From contig JAAAPD010000005.1 in the NCBI GenBank assembly GCA_009908505.1, positions 1-64,000 of the forward strand: DNA of 64,000 nt. Reading direction: 5' to 3'. The translations under genes were made by a program, and so were the position numbers. The stretch comes from Alphaproteobacteria bacterium. GTDB taxonomy: Bacteria > Pseudomonadota > Alphaproteobacteria > Rhodobacterales > Rhodobacteraceae. Shown piece by piece: positions 56,851-64,000 of the stretch (positions within the stretch are counted from its first letter, which is position 1; every line of letters starts with the position of its first letter). Under the pieces are notes generated by a model that worked only from the letters and a program-made list of their open reading frames with translations, had not been told where the DNA came from and did not search any database.

Positions 56851-58206
56851 TCAGAAGGTGGACCGGACCGACAGGCTGATCCCGGTATTGCGGGTATCGA
56901 AACGGGAGATGTTCGACCGGACGACCTCGCGGCGCAGTTCGACCACCGGGGCAAAGCCGTAGAATTGCATCTCGCGAAACTCGGCCGACAGGCGCACCGT
57001 GACCGCGTGATCCTCTCTTGGCTCGACACTGTAGAGCGGCTGGTCGAACAGGGCGCGGCGGTATTCCAGCGCCCCGCCCCAATGCGCCCCGAACTGCGGG
57101 TCGGCCCAGTGGTAGGACAGCCGCAACTCGGCAGCGCCATGGGCCACGGCCTCGGATGCGCTGTCCGTATCGGACAGTGTCATGCCCGCGCCCAGCCGGT
57201 CGCCGTTTTCCAGCCCGATGGACCAATCCGCCATCAGCCGCCGCGTCCGGGATGACCGGATCGGGCGATCGACCCGGTCGGCATGTTCGAATTCAGCGCC
57301 CAGCCGCAGGCGGCCCTCGGCCAGAGGGAACGTATAGCCCAAGGCGGCCCGCAGCCCGGTTTGCGAATGCCGCCCCGCATTCCAGTCCGCGAAGACGGTC
57401 ACGGCGCTGTCGATCATCCGTTCACGATCCGGCAACAGGTACTTGGTGGCCCAACCCACCGACAGGCCGTCGCTGCGGAACAACGCGTTGTCGAGGGTCG
57501 GGTCGATCGCCTCGGCCTCTTCGCCCAGGACGACCCGGCGCCCGGCATAGGCGAAAGTGAATTCGCTTTGGCGCCTCTCGGTCGCGGGCAGGCGATAGGT
57601 GGCCTCGGCCTGAAATCGGAACTCGACCCCGGAAATCGGCTGGGCGGCAGGGTTCTCGAAGGTGAGGCCGCCGATGACGATCCTGTTGGTGGTTGGGGCA
57701 TCGTTGATATTGTCGTTGGGGCTTATCGAGCCGTTGAAGGACAGGGTAACCGGGTTGCGCGAGCGTACGTAGCGGAATTCGCGGCGCACCAGGGCAAGGG
57801 CGCGATCGTTGGGGGCCTGGCGCGCGGCCCGGCGCAGCCAGATCTGCGCGCGCCCGCGCTTGCCGTCCGAGGCCAGCGCCTGGGCCACGGCCCGCGCCGC
57901 CTGGAATTTTCCGCCCCCCGGGGCCGCCAGGCGAAAGGCGCGGCGGGCATGGCGCGCGGCGCTGTCGAAATGGGCCATGTCACGCTCGGCCCGGGACAGG
58001 GCCAATAACAGGCCGGGGTCGTCCGGGTCATGGGCAAGAAGCGTCTGCAAAAGGGCCTGTGCCGCACCGGGCTGGCCGGATTCGATCAGCTGCACCGCAA
58101 GGCTGCGCGCGGTGGCGATGTCCACCTCGACGGAGGACTGCGCCTGTGCCGACGAGGCCGCGAGCAGCAGCGCCAGGCCGGCGATCCAGGAACGCGGTCC
58201 GGTCAC
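56851..58206 (-). CDS. Slam-type surface lipoprotein assembly modifier (outer-membrane translocon)
   Basis: This 451-residue protein has a signal peptide (MTGPRSWIAGLALLLAASSAQAQ). An N-terminal TPR-like domain (residues about 30-145, with AQALLQTLLAHDPDDPGLLLALSRAERDM) precedes a C-terminal beta-barrel of the DUF560/Slam type from about residue 160. The protein ends in aromatic TF. Slam proteins help export certain lipoproteins to the cell surface. The adjacent upstream lipoprotein gene (58216-59145) is the likely substrate. Confidence 0.88.
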   Translation of the reverse strand: MTGPRSWIAGLALLLAASSAQAQSSVEVDIATARSLAVQLIESGQPGAAQALLQTLLAHDPDDPGLLLALSRAERDMAHFDSAARHARRAFRLAAPGGGKFQAARAVAQALASDGKRGRAQIWLRRAARQAPNDRALALVRREFRYVRSRNPVTLSFNGSISPNDNINDAPTTNRIVIGGLTFENPAAQPISGVEFRFQAEATYRLPATERRQSEFTFAYAGRRVVLGEEAEAIDPTLDNALFRSDGLSVGWATKYLLPDRERMIDSAVTVFADWNAGRHSQTGLRAALGYTFPLAEGRLRLGAEFEHADRVDRPIRSSRTRRLMADWSIGLENGDRLGAGMTLSDTDSASEAVAHGAAELRLSYHWADPQFGAHWGGALEYRRALFDQPLYSVEPREDHAVTVRLSAEFREMQFYGFAPVVELRREVVRSNISRFDTRNTGISLSVRSTF

Positions 58207-58215
58207 CGCGCCGCC

Positions 58216-59145
58216 CTAGCCGCCGTTGGCGGTGATGAAGACCCCGGTTTCACGCACCGTGTCGTCGACCTCGGTCGAGGTCACGTCGCCTTCCAGGACC
58301 ACGAAACCGGCGATTTCCTCGCCATCGGGGCCGGCGAAGACACCCTGCCAGCCGCCACTCGCGATCTCGCCGGTGACGCCTTCGATACCCACCGCCGTGC
58401 TTTGCAGGATCTCGCCGGTCGAAAAGTCGATCTCGGCCGTGGCCAGCGAGACGTAATCGTTCAGCGCGCCCAGCGAATTGCCGTTCACGTCGTAAAGCGT
58501 GCGGTTGGTGATCAGCCCCTCGACCGCGCCGTCCACGTCGAAATCGAGGATGTCGACGGTGAGCTCGGTGTCGCCGGCGATGAATTCCACGTCGTCCTCG
58601 CCGCCGCTGAGGGTGGTGATGCGGACCGCGGCGTAATCCCCGGTGAAGGTGTAGTATTCCGGGCGTTCCGCCGGGATGCCGTTGGTGCCGTCCAGGCGCT
58701 GCAGGGTCGCCCCGCCGAAGCCGAAACCGATGTAGTCGCCGGTGCCGACCGCGGCTACCTCGCTGTGCGAAGCGCGCTGGAAGACGGCGAAATACTGGCG
58801 GTCGTTCGGCCCGCCGGACAGCGGGCTTTCATAGACATCGAACGCGTTGGGAAGCGCGGTGGCCGACCGCGTGTATCCGCCGCCCGACGCGTCGCTGTTG
58901 TCGAAGGGGATGTTATTGATGCGCAAGGTGTCGTCACTGGGATCGCCGGTGCCCGCGTCATCATATTCGAACGCGTTCATCGTCAGGTCTTCATTCAGGT
59001 CCGTGGCGAAGATGCTGTCCGGATCCGGGCTGCCCTCGCTATCGGGGTCGGGTTCCATCTCGGCGTCCTGAAAGGGGTTGGTGCCATCCATGCAGCCGGC
59101 CAGCAGGCCCGTGCCGAGGATCATCACTGCAAAAATTGGTTTCAT
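58216..59145 (-). CDS. TbpB-like surface lipoprotein, probable Slam substrate
   Basis: This 309-residue lipoprotein has a type II signal with lipobox LLAGC (Cys18) and an acidic linker (FQDAEMEPDPDSEGSPDPDS). The rest is beta-rich and ends in a transferrin-binding-protein-like barrel with GGWQGVFAGPDGEEIAGFVVLEG, as in Slam-dependent lipoproteins. The gene begins 9 bases upstream of the Slam gene on the same strand. The ligand is unknown. A TTGACA promoter is found upstream. Confidence 0.82.
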   Translation of the reverse strand: MKPIFAVMILGTGLLAGCMDGTNPFQDAEMEPDPDSEGSPDPDSIFATDLNEDLTMNAFEYDDAGTGDPSDDTLRINNIPFDNSDASGGGYTRSATALPNAFDVYESPLSGGPNDRQYFAVFQRASHSEVAAVGTGDYIGFGFGGATLQRLDGTNGIPAERPEYYTFTGDYAAVRITTLSGGEDDVEFIAGDTELTVDILDFDVDGAVEGLITNRTLYDVNGNSLGALNDYVSLATAEIDFSTGEILQSTAVGIEGVTGEIASGGWQGVFAGPDGEEIAGFVVLEGDVTSTEVDDTVRETGVFITANGG

Positions 59146-59193
59146 GCCATCTGTCCCGATAGGTGGTGCCCTTTGCCGGGCCTTCCGACCACC

Positions 59194-59222
59194 ATAGTCG
59201 GGAAATGCAAAGCATGTGTCAA
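59194..59222 (-). promoter_or_regulatory. Promoter of the lipoprotein-Slam operon
   Basis: On the minus strand, TTGACA (59222-59217) is followed after 17 bases by GACTAT (59199-59194). The spacer contains ATGCTTTGCAT, a small palindrome that could be an operator. The likely start site is about 45 bases before the lipoprotein ATG. Confidence 0.55.
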
Positions 59223-59332
59223 TCTAACCGGCCCGGTTTTTCCACAGGATATCGGGGTTCCCGGCGCATTTTGGCGCAGATATAGTAATCAGGTCACGAT
59301 GACCCCCGGAGAATCAGCAAGGAAGGTCCGCC

Positions 59333-60247
59333 ATGCCCGTCACCCCAGACCAACAGGCCGAGATCGACGCCCTGCGCGGCGAGCCCAAACAGACCCTGCG
59401 CGCCGTGTCCGAGGGGATGGAGGCGCATCTCTACAAGGCGGCGCCGGTGCTCGATCACGGGTTCGTCCGGGTGATCGACTACATGGGCGACGATGCCGCG
59501 ATCTGCCAGGCGGCGCGGGTCAGCTATGGCAAGGGCACCAAGTCGGTCAGCAACGATGCCGGGCTGATCCGCTACCTGATGCGGCACTGGCATTCGACCC
59601 CGTTCGAGATGTGCGAGGTCAAGTTCCACGTCAAGCTGCCGGTCTTCGTGGCCCGCCAGTGGATTCGCCACCGTACCGCCAACGTGAACGAATATTCCGC
59701 GCGCTACTCGATCCTCGACCGGGAATTCTACATTCCGCGGCCCGAGGACCTGGCCGCGCAATCGACCACCAACAACCAGGGCCGGGGCGAGGCGCTGACC
59801 GGGGACGAGGCCGCGCGGGTGCTGGACTATCTCAAGGGCGACGCGGCGCGGGCCTATGACCATTACGAGGAAATGATCTCGGACGAGGGGCAGCAGGGGC
59901 TGGCCCGTGAACTGGCCCGCATGAACCTGCCCGCCAATATCTATACCCAGTGGTACTGGAAGGTGGACCTGCACAACCTCTTCCACTTCCTGCGCCTGCG
60001 CGCCGATGCCCACGCCCAGTACGAAATCCGCGTCTATGCCGAGGCGATCTGCGACATGGTCAAGGACTGGGTCCCGGCGGCCTACGGGGCGTTCGAGGAC
60101 TACCGCCTGGGGGGAGCGAATTTGAGCGGCCGCCAGCTGGAGTGCATCCGGGCGATGCTGAAAGGCGAAGAGGTCACGCAGGAAAGCTCCGGCATGTCCA
60201 AGGGGGAATGGCGGGAGTTCATGGGGGTCCTGAACGACCCCGCATAG
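59333..60247 (+). CDS. thyX: FAD-dependent thymidylate synthase ThyX
   Basis: This 304-residue enzyme has the ThyX signature [15 protein letters not shown] (near residue 110) and flanking [47 protein letters not shown] forms the FAD/dUMP interface. It makes dTMP from dUMP using methylene-THF and NAD(P)H-reduced FAD. The C-terminal extension is long but normal for alphaproteobacteria. Inverted repeats follow directly after its stop. Confidence 0.97.
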   Translation: MPVTPDQQAEIDALRGEPKQTLRAVSEGMEAHLYKAAPVLDHGFVRVIDYMGDDAAICQAARVSYGKGTKSVSNDAGLIRYLMRHWHSTPFEMCEVKFHVKLPVFVARQWIRHRTANVNEYSARYSILDREFYIPRPEDLAAQSTTNNQGRGEALTGDEAARVLDYLKGDAARAYDHYEEMISDEGQQGLARELARMNLPANIYTQWYWKVDLHNLFHFLRLRADAHAQYEIRVYAEAICDMVKDWVPAAYGAFEDYRLGGANLSGRQLECIRAMLKGEEVTQESSGMSKGEWREFMGVLNDPA

Positions 60248-60257
60248 CGGGGCAATT
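60247..60257. repeat. Left inverted repeat of the A+T-rich island
   Basis: GCGGGGCAATT at 60247-60257 is matched by its inverted copy AATTGCCCCGC at 61386-61396, at the two edges of the atypical gene. The left copy begins on the last base of the thyX stop. Confidence 0.6.
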
Positions 60258-60277
60258 CGCTCCAGTGGAGCGAATTG
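60253..60277. repeat. 25-base palindrome after thyX
   Basis: CAATTCGCTCCA (60253-60264) and TGGAGCGAATTG (60266-60277) are perfect 12-base inverted arms around a single G. No T-run follows, so it is not a standard terminator. It lies about 20 bases upstream of the start of the PIN-like gene and could be an operator or an insertion boundary. Confidence 0.75.
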
Positions 60278-60297
60278 AGAGAGGGACGAGAAGAAGA

Positions 60298-61380
60298 ATG
60301 CTCATCTACCTGGATTCAAAAGACTTCATCGAACTTACGGATAGTCGTAACAAGCCTGAAGTTCGAGAAATCTGGGAGTTTTTCGTTGCAGGTGTGGAAC
60401 GAGGTGACCTGAATTTTGGTTTCTCATTTCTGCATGTTGTTGAAGTGCTGAACCCGGATAGTCGCGGATATGAGGATCAACAAAGAGCCTATGGTGAGAC
60501 GATTTATCGGCTCTGTGACCTGACTTTCCCATTTCTCTCTGATGCGATCCAAGGTGCAAGGCCGGAGAAGAATGGCCTTTGGGGGCCTAGAGATGCGCTA
60601 GCCAAAGTTCAATTGGACTTCAGCGAAAGATCAATCTCTAAGTTGGCAATGGAAGAATTGAATAAGGTCCCTGGGCTTACCCGGAATCAAAGACGCCTGC
60701 TTTCAAAGTCAGGGAACTTGTCCCGCATTTTGCGTGAGGCAGATGTGGAAGTTCCCAAAGGGCTAGAGTTCAGCGGCCTGACTAGATCCGATTTTTTGAG
60801 TATGGTTTCTAGCCCTGCGAGAAGTAGGAGAATCATACAAGACAAGTTGGTTCGTTTGCTTTCTGATCCACGCCACTATTCGGAGGTCATGGCCAGTGTT
60901 CGTCCGGACGAGAACCCAATTCGTGACATTATAACAGAGAGCTACAGCAACGCCGCAGATTCCATCCAAGACCTTTGGAGGCAGGGTCAAGAGGTGATCC
61001 GCGCGAAGAAACAACTCGAAGCAGAATTGAAGCAATTGCGTGACGAAGGTCTGAAACATAGCGCCACTTTTGCGACAACGATGAGAGCGAAAAAGAGGCT
61101 GAGTATAAATTTTGAAGACGCACTCCATAAGAACGAAATCTTAAAGCACCCGCGATTTGAATTTTTGTCAAGCTACGTGAAGAGAATGATTGAGGTCGAA
61201 AAACCGCCGAGCAACTCCGAAATTAGGGACTTGCTGCATTTATTCTATGCCCATGATGCTGATGCCATTTCTGTAGATCGAGCGATGTTCGAAAAGGTTA
61301 AGCAAGCTCCAATGTTGAAAGGTAAAGTCTTTAGATCTTTGAAGGATCTCAAGGCTTCAGTCGAAGCGAAAGTTGGCTAA
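60298..61380 (+). CDS. PIN-like nuclease-type protein in A+T-rich island, function unknown
   Basis: This 360-residue protein has a PIN-like pattern split by a large insert: YLDSKDFIEL (Asp6), SFLHVVEVLN (Glu49) at the N-terminus and RDLLHLFYAHDADAISVDRAMFEKV (Asp311, Asp320, Asp322, Asp327) at the C-terminus. A coiled-coil-like stretch (QGQEVIRAKKQLEAELKQL) lies near residue 235. Base composition is strikingly lower in G+C (24 of 60 at 60601-60660) than thyX (38 of 60 at 60001-60060). No partner gene is present. Probably recently acquired; defence, toxin or RNA-processing roles are all possible. Confidence 0.75.
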   Translation: MLIYLDSKDFIELTDSRNKPEVREIWEFFVAGVERGDLNFGFSFLHVVEVLNPDSRGYEDQQRAYGETIYRLCDLTFPFLSDAIQGARPEKNGLWGPRDALAKVQLDFSERSISKLAMEELNKVPGLTRNQRRLLSKSGNLSRILREADVEVPKGLEFSGLTRSDFLSMVSSPARSRRIIQDKLVRLLSDPRHYSEVMASVRPDENPIRDIITESYSNAADSIQDLWRQGQEVIRAKKQLEAELKQLRDEGLKHSATFATTMRAKKRLSINFEDALHKNEILKHPRFEFLSSYVKRMIEVEKPPSNSEIRDLLHLFYAHDADAISVDRAMFEKVKQAPMLKGKVFRSLKDLKASVEAKVG

Positions 61381-61385
61381 GGCTT

Positions 61386-61396
61386 AATTGCCCCGC
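61386..61396. repeat. Right inverted repeat of the A+T-rich island
   Basis: AATTGCCCCGC is the exact inverted copy of 60247-60257, lying five bases after the PIN-like gene stop. Confidence 0.6.
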
Positions 61397-61411
61397 GCGA
61401 ATAGTGCCGTA

Positions 61412-61469
61412 GGCGCCGCGCGGTCGCCAGGCCGCCCGGACGGGCTGGCGACTTGGTGGGGTTGGCGCC
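61412..61469. other. Structured intergenic element
   Basis: GGCGCC (61412-61417) and GGCGCC (61464-61469) can form an outer stem around an eight-base-pair stem GTCGCCAG (61423-61430) with CTGGCGAC (61445-61452) and an inner CCCG-GA-CGGG. A further CCACTT-CGG-AAGTGG hairpin lies at 61480-61494. No T-run follows. It could be a small RNA, a cruciform or a remnant. I cannot assign it. Confidence 0.4.
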
Positions 61470-61606
61470 CCGCTCTGACCCACTTCGGAAGTGGCCGCCA
61501 TAAAGTGCCCTGATCCCCCCGGTGGATCGCCACCCCGCGGCCTGCCGACCGCGCGGCTTATCCCCAGGCGCTAGGCGGCGCGTCGTAAATCTGTTACGCT
61601 TCTGTC

Positions 61607-61894
61607 ATGAAATGCCTTGTCGCTGCCCTCTGCCTGTTCCCGCTGCCCCTTGCAGCGAGCCCCATCGCCGAGGTTGTCTGCGGGCCCTCCGACCGGATGA
61701 TCCAGCGGCTCGAAACCCAGTTCATGGCCAGTCGTACCGCCATCGGCATGCGCGATGAAGAGCAATTAATGGAAGTCTGGACGGACGAGCAGGGCGATTG
61801 GACCCTCGTGGCCTCTTATGCCAGCGGGATCTCCTGCATCCTGGCCATGGGGCGGCATTGGCAGGATCTGACCGCGCCTACCGACCCCGCCTGA
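61607..61894 (+). CDS. Small secreted conserved protein
   Basis: This 95-residue protein has a signal peptide (MKCLVAALCLFPLPLAAS) and a mature part with two cysteines (VVCGPSDRMIQRL and GISCILAMGRHW), likely a disulphide in the periplasm. The pattern GPSDRMIQRLE...WTDEQGDWTLVASYASGISC is conserved among small Rhodobacteraceae secreted proteins, from general knowledge. Function unknown. It precedes the metal importer operon. Confidence 0.75.
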   Translation: MKCLVAALCLFPLPLAASPIAEVVCGPSDRMIQRLETQFMASRTAIGMRDEEQLMEVWTDEQGDWTLVASYASGISCILAMGRHWQDLTAPTDPA

Positions 61895-61935
61895 GCCGCG
61901 CCCGGGCTGCACGTTCTCAACTGCACCGCCTCTAG

Positions 61936-61986
61936 TTGCGAACGGTTCGCAAGACCCTTGACTTCTGCGAACGACTTGCAAATAGA
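61936..61986 (+). promoter_or_regulatory. Promoter and paired palindromes upstream of the sitABC-type operon
   Basis: A perfect palindrome TTGCGAAC-G-GTTCGCAA (61936-61952) and an imperfect copy TGCGAAC-G-ACTTGCA (61966-61980) bracket a -35 TTGACT (61958-61963), with an AATAGA-like -10 at 61981-61986. They resemble Fur-family (Mur) metal-repressor boxes, so repression by manganese or iron is likely. Confidence 0.6.
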
Positions 61987-62018
61987 CGGGGCAAGAGCCT
62001 CATGACATGGAGTCCCCG

Positions 62019-62888
62019 ATGCTGCGCCTCGCCGCCCTGTTGATCCTGTTCGCGCTGCCCGCCCAGGCCGAGCGCCTGAAGGTCGTGACCACATTCACCG
62101 TCATTGCCGACATGGCCCGCAACGTGGCCGGCGACTCGGCCGATGTCGTCTCGATCACCAAGCCGGGGGCCGAGATCCACGGCTACCAGCCCACGCCGCG
62201 CGACCTGGTGAACGCCTCCGACGCGGACCTGCTGTTGTGGAACGGGCTGAACCTGGAGCTGTGGTTCGAGCAGTTCGTCGCCAACCTCGGCGATATCCCG
62301 TCCGTGACGGTGTCCGAGGGGATCGACCCCATCGCCATCGGCGCGGGCAGCTACGCCGGCACGCCCAACCCCCATGCCTGGATGGGGCTGGACAACGCGC
62401 TGGTCTACATCGACAACATCGCCGCCGCGCTGACGCAGGCCGACCCGGCGAACGCCGACCGCTACGCCGCCAATGCCGAGAGCTACAAGGCCGAGCTGCG
62501 CGCCACGCTGGACCCCCTGCGCGCCGCCATCGCAGAGGTGCCCGAGGACCAGCGCTGGCTTGTCACCTGCGAGGGGGCGTTCAGCTACCTGGCCCGCGAT
62601 TTCGGGATGAAAGAACTCTATCTGTGGCCGATGAACGCCGACCAGGTCGGCACGCCGCAACAAGTCCGCGCGGTGATCGACGGTGTGCGCGACAACGACA
62701 TCCCCGTGGTGTTCTGCGAAAGCACGGTCAGCACCCGGCCCGCCGAGCAGGTGGCCCGCGAAACCGGCGCGGCCTATGGCGGGGTGCTTTATGTCGACAG
62801 CCTGTCGAAGGCGGACGGCCCGGTGCCCACCTACCTGGACCTGTTGCGCGTCACCTCGGAAAAGGTGGTTGAGGGCCTGACCCGATGA
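62019..62888 (+). CDS. sitA: Manganese/iron ABC transporter substrate-binding protein (SitA-like)
   Basis: This 289-residue protein has a signal peptide ([18 protein letters not shown]). The metal-binding cluster A-I fold has [30 protein letters not shown] (His), [12 protein letters not shown] (His), [14 protein letters not shown] (Glu) and [15 protein letters not shown]. An ATG at 62007 is alternative, but 62019 has GGAG six bases before it. It collects Mn2+ or Fe2+ in the periplasm for the downstream ATPase and permease. Confidence 0.9.
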   Translation: MLRLAALLILFALPAQAERLKVVTTFTVIADMARNVAGDSADVVSITKPGAEIHGYQPTPRDLVNASDADLLLWNGLNLELWFEQFVANLGDIPSVTVSEGIDPIAIGAGSYAGTPNPHAWMGLDNALVYIDNIAAALTQADPANADRYAANAESYKAELRATLDPLRAAIAEVPEDQRWLVTCEGAFSYLARDFGMKELYLWPMNADQVGTPQQVRAVIDGVRDNDIPVVFCESTVSTRPAEQVARETGAAYGGVLYVDSLSKADGPVPTYLDLLRVTSEKVVEGLTR

Positions 62889-63745
62889 CGGGTATTTGCG
62901 CCCGCGATGTCACCGTCACCTATCGCAACGGACAGACGGCGCTGTGGGATGCCTCGTTCGAGGTGCCGCGCGGCACGGTTACGGCGCTGGTGGGCGTCAA
63001 CGGCGCGGGCAAGTCGACCTTGTTCAAGGCGATCATGGGATTCGTGCCGGTCGCCCGGGGCGAGATATCGCTTCTGGACCGGCCCGTGCGGCAGGCGCTC
63101 AAGGAAAACCTCGTCGCCTATGTGCCCCAGGCTGAAGAGGTCGACTGGGCCTTCCCGGTGCTGGTCGAGGACGTGGTGATGATGGGCCGCTACGGCCATA
63201 TGGGATGGATGCGGCGGCCCAAGGCCGCCGATCGCGCGGCGGTGGATGCGGCGCTGGCCCGCGTCAACATGACCGCCTATCGCCACCGCCAGATCGGCGA
63301 GCTGTCGGGCGGCCAGCGCAAGCGCGTCTTCCTGGCCCGTGCGTTGGCGCAGGAGGGGCGGGTAATCCTGCTCGACGAGCCCTTCACCGGGGTCGATGTC
63401 AAGACCGAGGCACAGATCGTCGCCCTGCTCAAAGAGCTGCGGGACGAGGGCCGGGTCATGCTGGTCTCGACCCACAATCTCGGCTCGGTGCCGGAATTCT
63501 GCGACCGGACGATCCTGGTCAAAGGCACCGTGCTGGCCCATGGCCCGACGGACGAGGTCTTCACGCCCGACAACCTCGAAGAGGCCTTCGGCGGGGTGCT
63601 GCGGCGCTTTACCCTGGCGGGCGAGGATCTGCACGACGATGGCGACGAGCGCGCGATCTCGATCCTGACCGACGACGAACGCCCCTTCGTGCAATACGGA
63701 GAGCAGACCCGGAAAGCCCGGCAGGAAAAGGAGCCGCAGGAATGA
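62885..63745 (+). CDS. sitB: Metal ABC transporter ATP-binding protein (SitB-like)
   Basis: This 286-residue ABC ATPase has Walker [10 protein letters not shown] near residue 38, Q-loop [10 protein letters not shown], signature [15 protein letters not shown], Walker [12 protein letters not shown] and switch STHNLG. It starts with ATGA overlapping the sitA stop and is followed by the permease with another four-base overlap. It powers metal import. Confidence 0.95.
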   Translation: MTGICARDVTVTYRNGQTALWDASFEVPRGTVTALVGVNGAGKSTLFKAIMGFVPVARGEISLLDRPVRQALKENLVAYVPQAEEVDWAFPVLVEDVVMMGRYGHMGWMRRPKAADRAAVDAALARVNMTAYRHRQIGELSGGQRKRVFLARALAQEGRVILLDEPFTGVDVKTEAQIVALLKELRDEGRVMLVSTHNLGSVPEFCDRTILVKGTVLAHGPTDEVFTPDNLEEAFGGVLRRFTLAGEDLHDDGDERAISILTDDERPFVQYGEQTRKARQEKEPQE

Positions 63746-64000
63746 GCCTGCTGCTGGAGCCCTTTTCCTACGGCTACATGACCAACGCCATGTGGGTTTC
63801 GGCGCTGGTGGGGGCGGTCTGCGCCTTCCTGTCGGCCTATCTGATGCTCAAGGGCTGGTCGCTGATCGGCGATGCGCTCAGCCACGCGGTGGTGCCCGGC
63901 GTGGCCGGCGCCTACATGCTGGGGCTGCCCTTCGCGCTGGGCGCGTTCCTGGCCGGGGGGCTGGCCGCCGGGGCCATGCTGTTCCTGACCGAACGGTCGG
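63742..64000 (+). CDS. sitC: Metal ABC transporter permease (SitC-like), truncated by window edge
   Basis: The visible 86 codons begin [24 protein letters not shown] and show the first membrane helices and the conserved [20 protein letters not shown] of the zinc/manganese ABC-3 permease family. The ATG lies four bases before the sitB stop. The rest runs off the right edge. Confidence 0.92.
   Translation, partial: MSLLLEPFSYGYMTNAMWVSALVGAVCAFLSAYLMLKGWSLIGDALSHAVVPGVAGAYMLGLPFALGAFLAGGLAAGAMLFLTERS

Noticed and set aside
60253-60277. Palindrome as the thyX intrinsic terminator
   Set aside because: Neither strand has a T-run after the stem and the centre is a single base, so the geometry is poor for termination.
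60247-61396. A+T-rich island as a classical transposon or IS element
   Set aside because: No transposase, and no target-site duplication can be seen flanking the inverted repeats; the repeats are short and one overlaps the thyX stop.

Overview
The window is a gene-dense, high-GC chromosomal segment of an alphaproteobacterium. It most likely belongs to the Rhodobacterales (Roseobacter/Rhodobacteraceae group). Hand counts of sample lines give about 63% G+C. The lineage call rests on a SAM-II riboswitch ahead of metZ, a split glycyl-tRNA synthetase whose glyQ and glyS flank a small membrane-anchored gene, a CarD regulator, a Suv3-type helicase beside a 7Fe ferredoxin, an LdtR-like MarR regulator, tandem DUF1194 proteins and a Mur-like metal operator. 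Nearly everything reads as core genome. I see no rRNA, tRNA, CRISPR array, transposase or prophage.

Layout. 1-2.9 kb (minus): ATP-dependent DNA ligase (cut by the window edge) with its MBL-fold exonuclease, an alpha/beta hydrolase and an SCP2 protein. 3-8 kb (plus): TPR protein, Suv3-like helicase, S4 RNA-binding protein, ferredoxin FdxA, CarD. 8-11 kb: purD facing away from xseA. 11-13.9 kb: DsrE-like secreted protein, unknown secreted protein, AlkB-type monooxygenase, YhhN. 14-18.8 kb (plus): ftsY, two related secreted proteins, a DMT exporter and yciB, mostly with overlapping ends. 19.7-28 kb: SAM-II riboswitch with terminator and metZ, GNAT, folE2, trkH, a TPP enzyme, DUF1992, a methyltransferase and an SRAP protein. 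28-31.8 kb: malonyl-CoA synthetase and two overlapping Lrp regulators divergent from ilvC.

32-37 kb: DMT exporter; then on the minus strand folB, folP and glmM, and a SleB-type hydrolase. 37-43.5 kb (minus): glyQ, DUF6446-type gene, glyS, and a divergent PPDK-like protein. 43.7-52 kb (plus): a trypsin-fold protein that has lost its catalytic triad, a class V aminotransferase, a small membrane protein, DUF1007 with a NicO metal transporter, a MATE exporter and a Kef-type antiporter. 52-59 kb: a conserved unknown, aspartate aminotransferase, HTH regulator with sdhE, an LdtR-like regulator, two DUF1194 proteins, gloA, and a Slam outer-membrane translocon next to a TbpB-like surface lipoprotein. 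59-64 kb: thyX, an A+T-rich PIN-like gene bounded by inverted repeats, a small secreted protein, and the start of a sitABC-type Mn/Fe importer behind paired palindromes.

The items most worth following are: (1) the isolated A+T-rich PIN-like nuclease gene at 60298-61380 with matched inverted repeats at both ends, which looks like a single-gene insertion and could be a defence or toxin-type effector; (2) the Slam/lipoprotein pair at 56851-59145; (3) the pseudoprotease at 43732-45498; (4) the PPDK-like protein with a degenerate nucleotide-binding half; and (5) the SAM-II riboswitch coupled to an intrinsic terminator.
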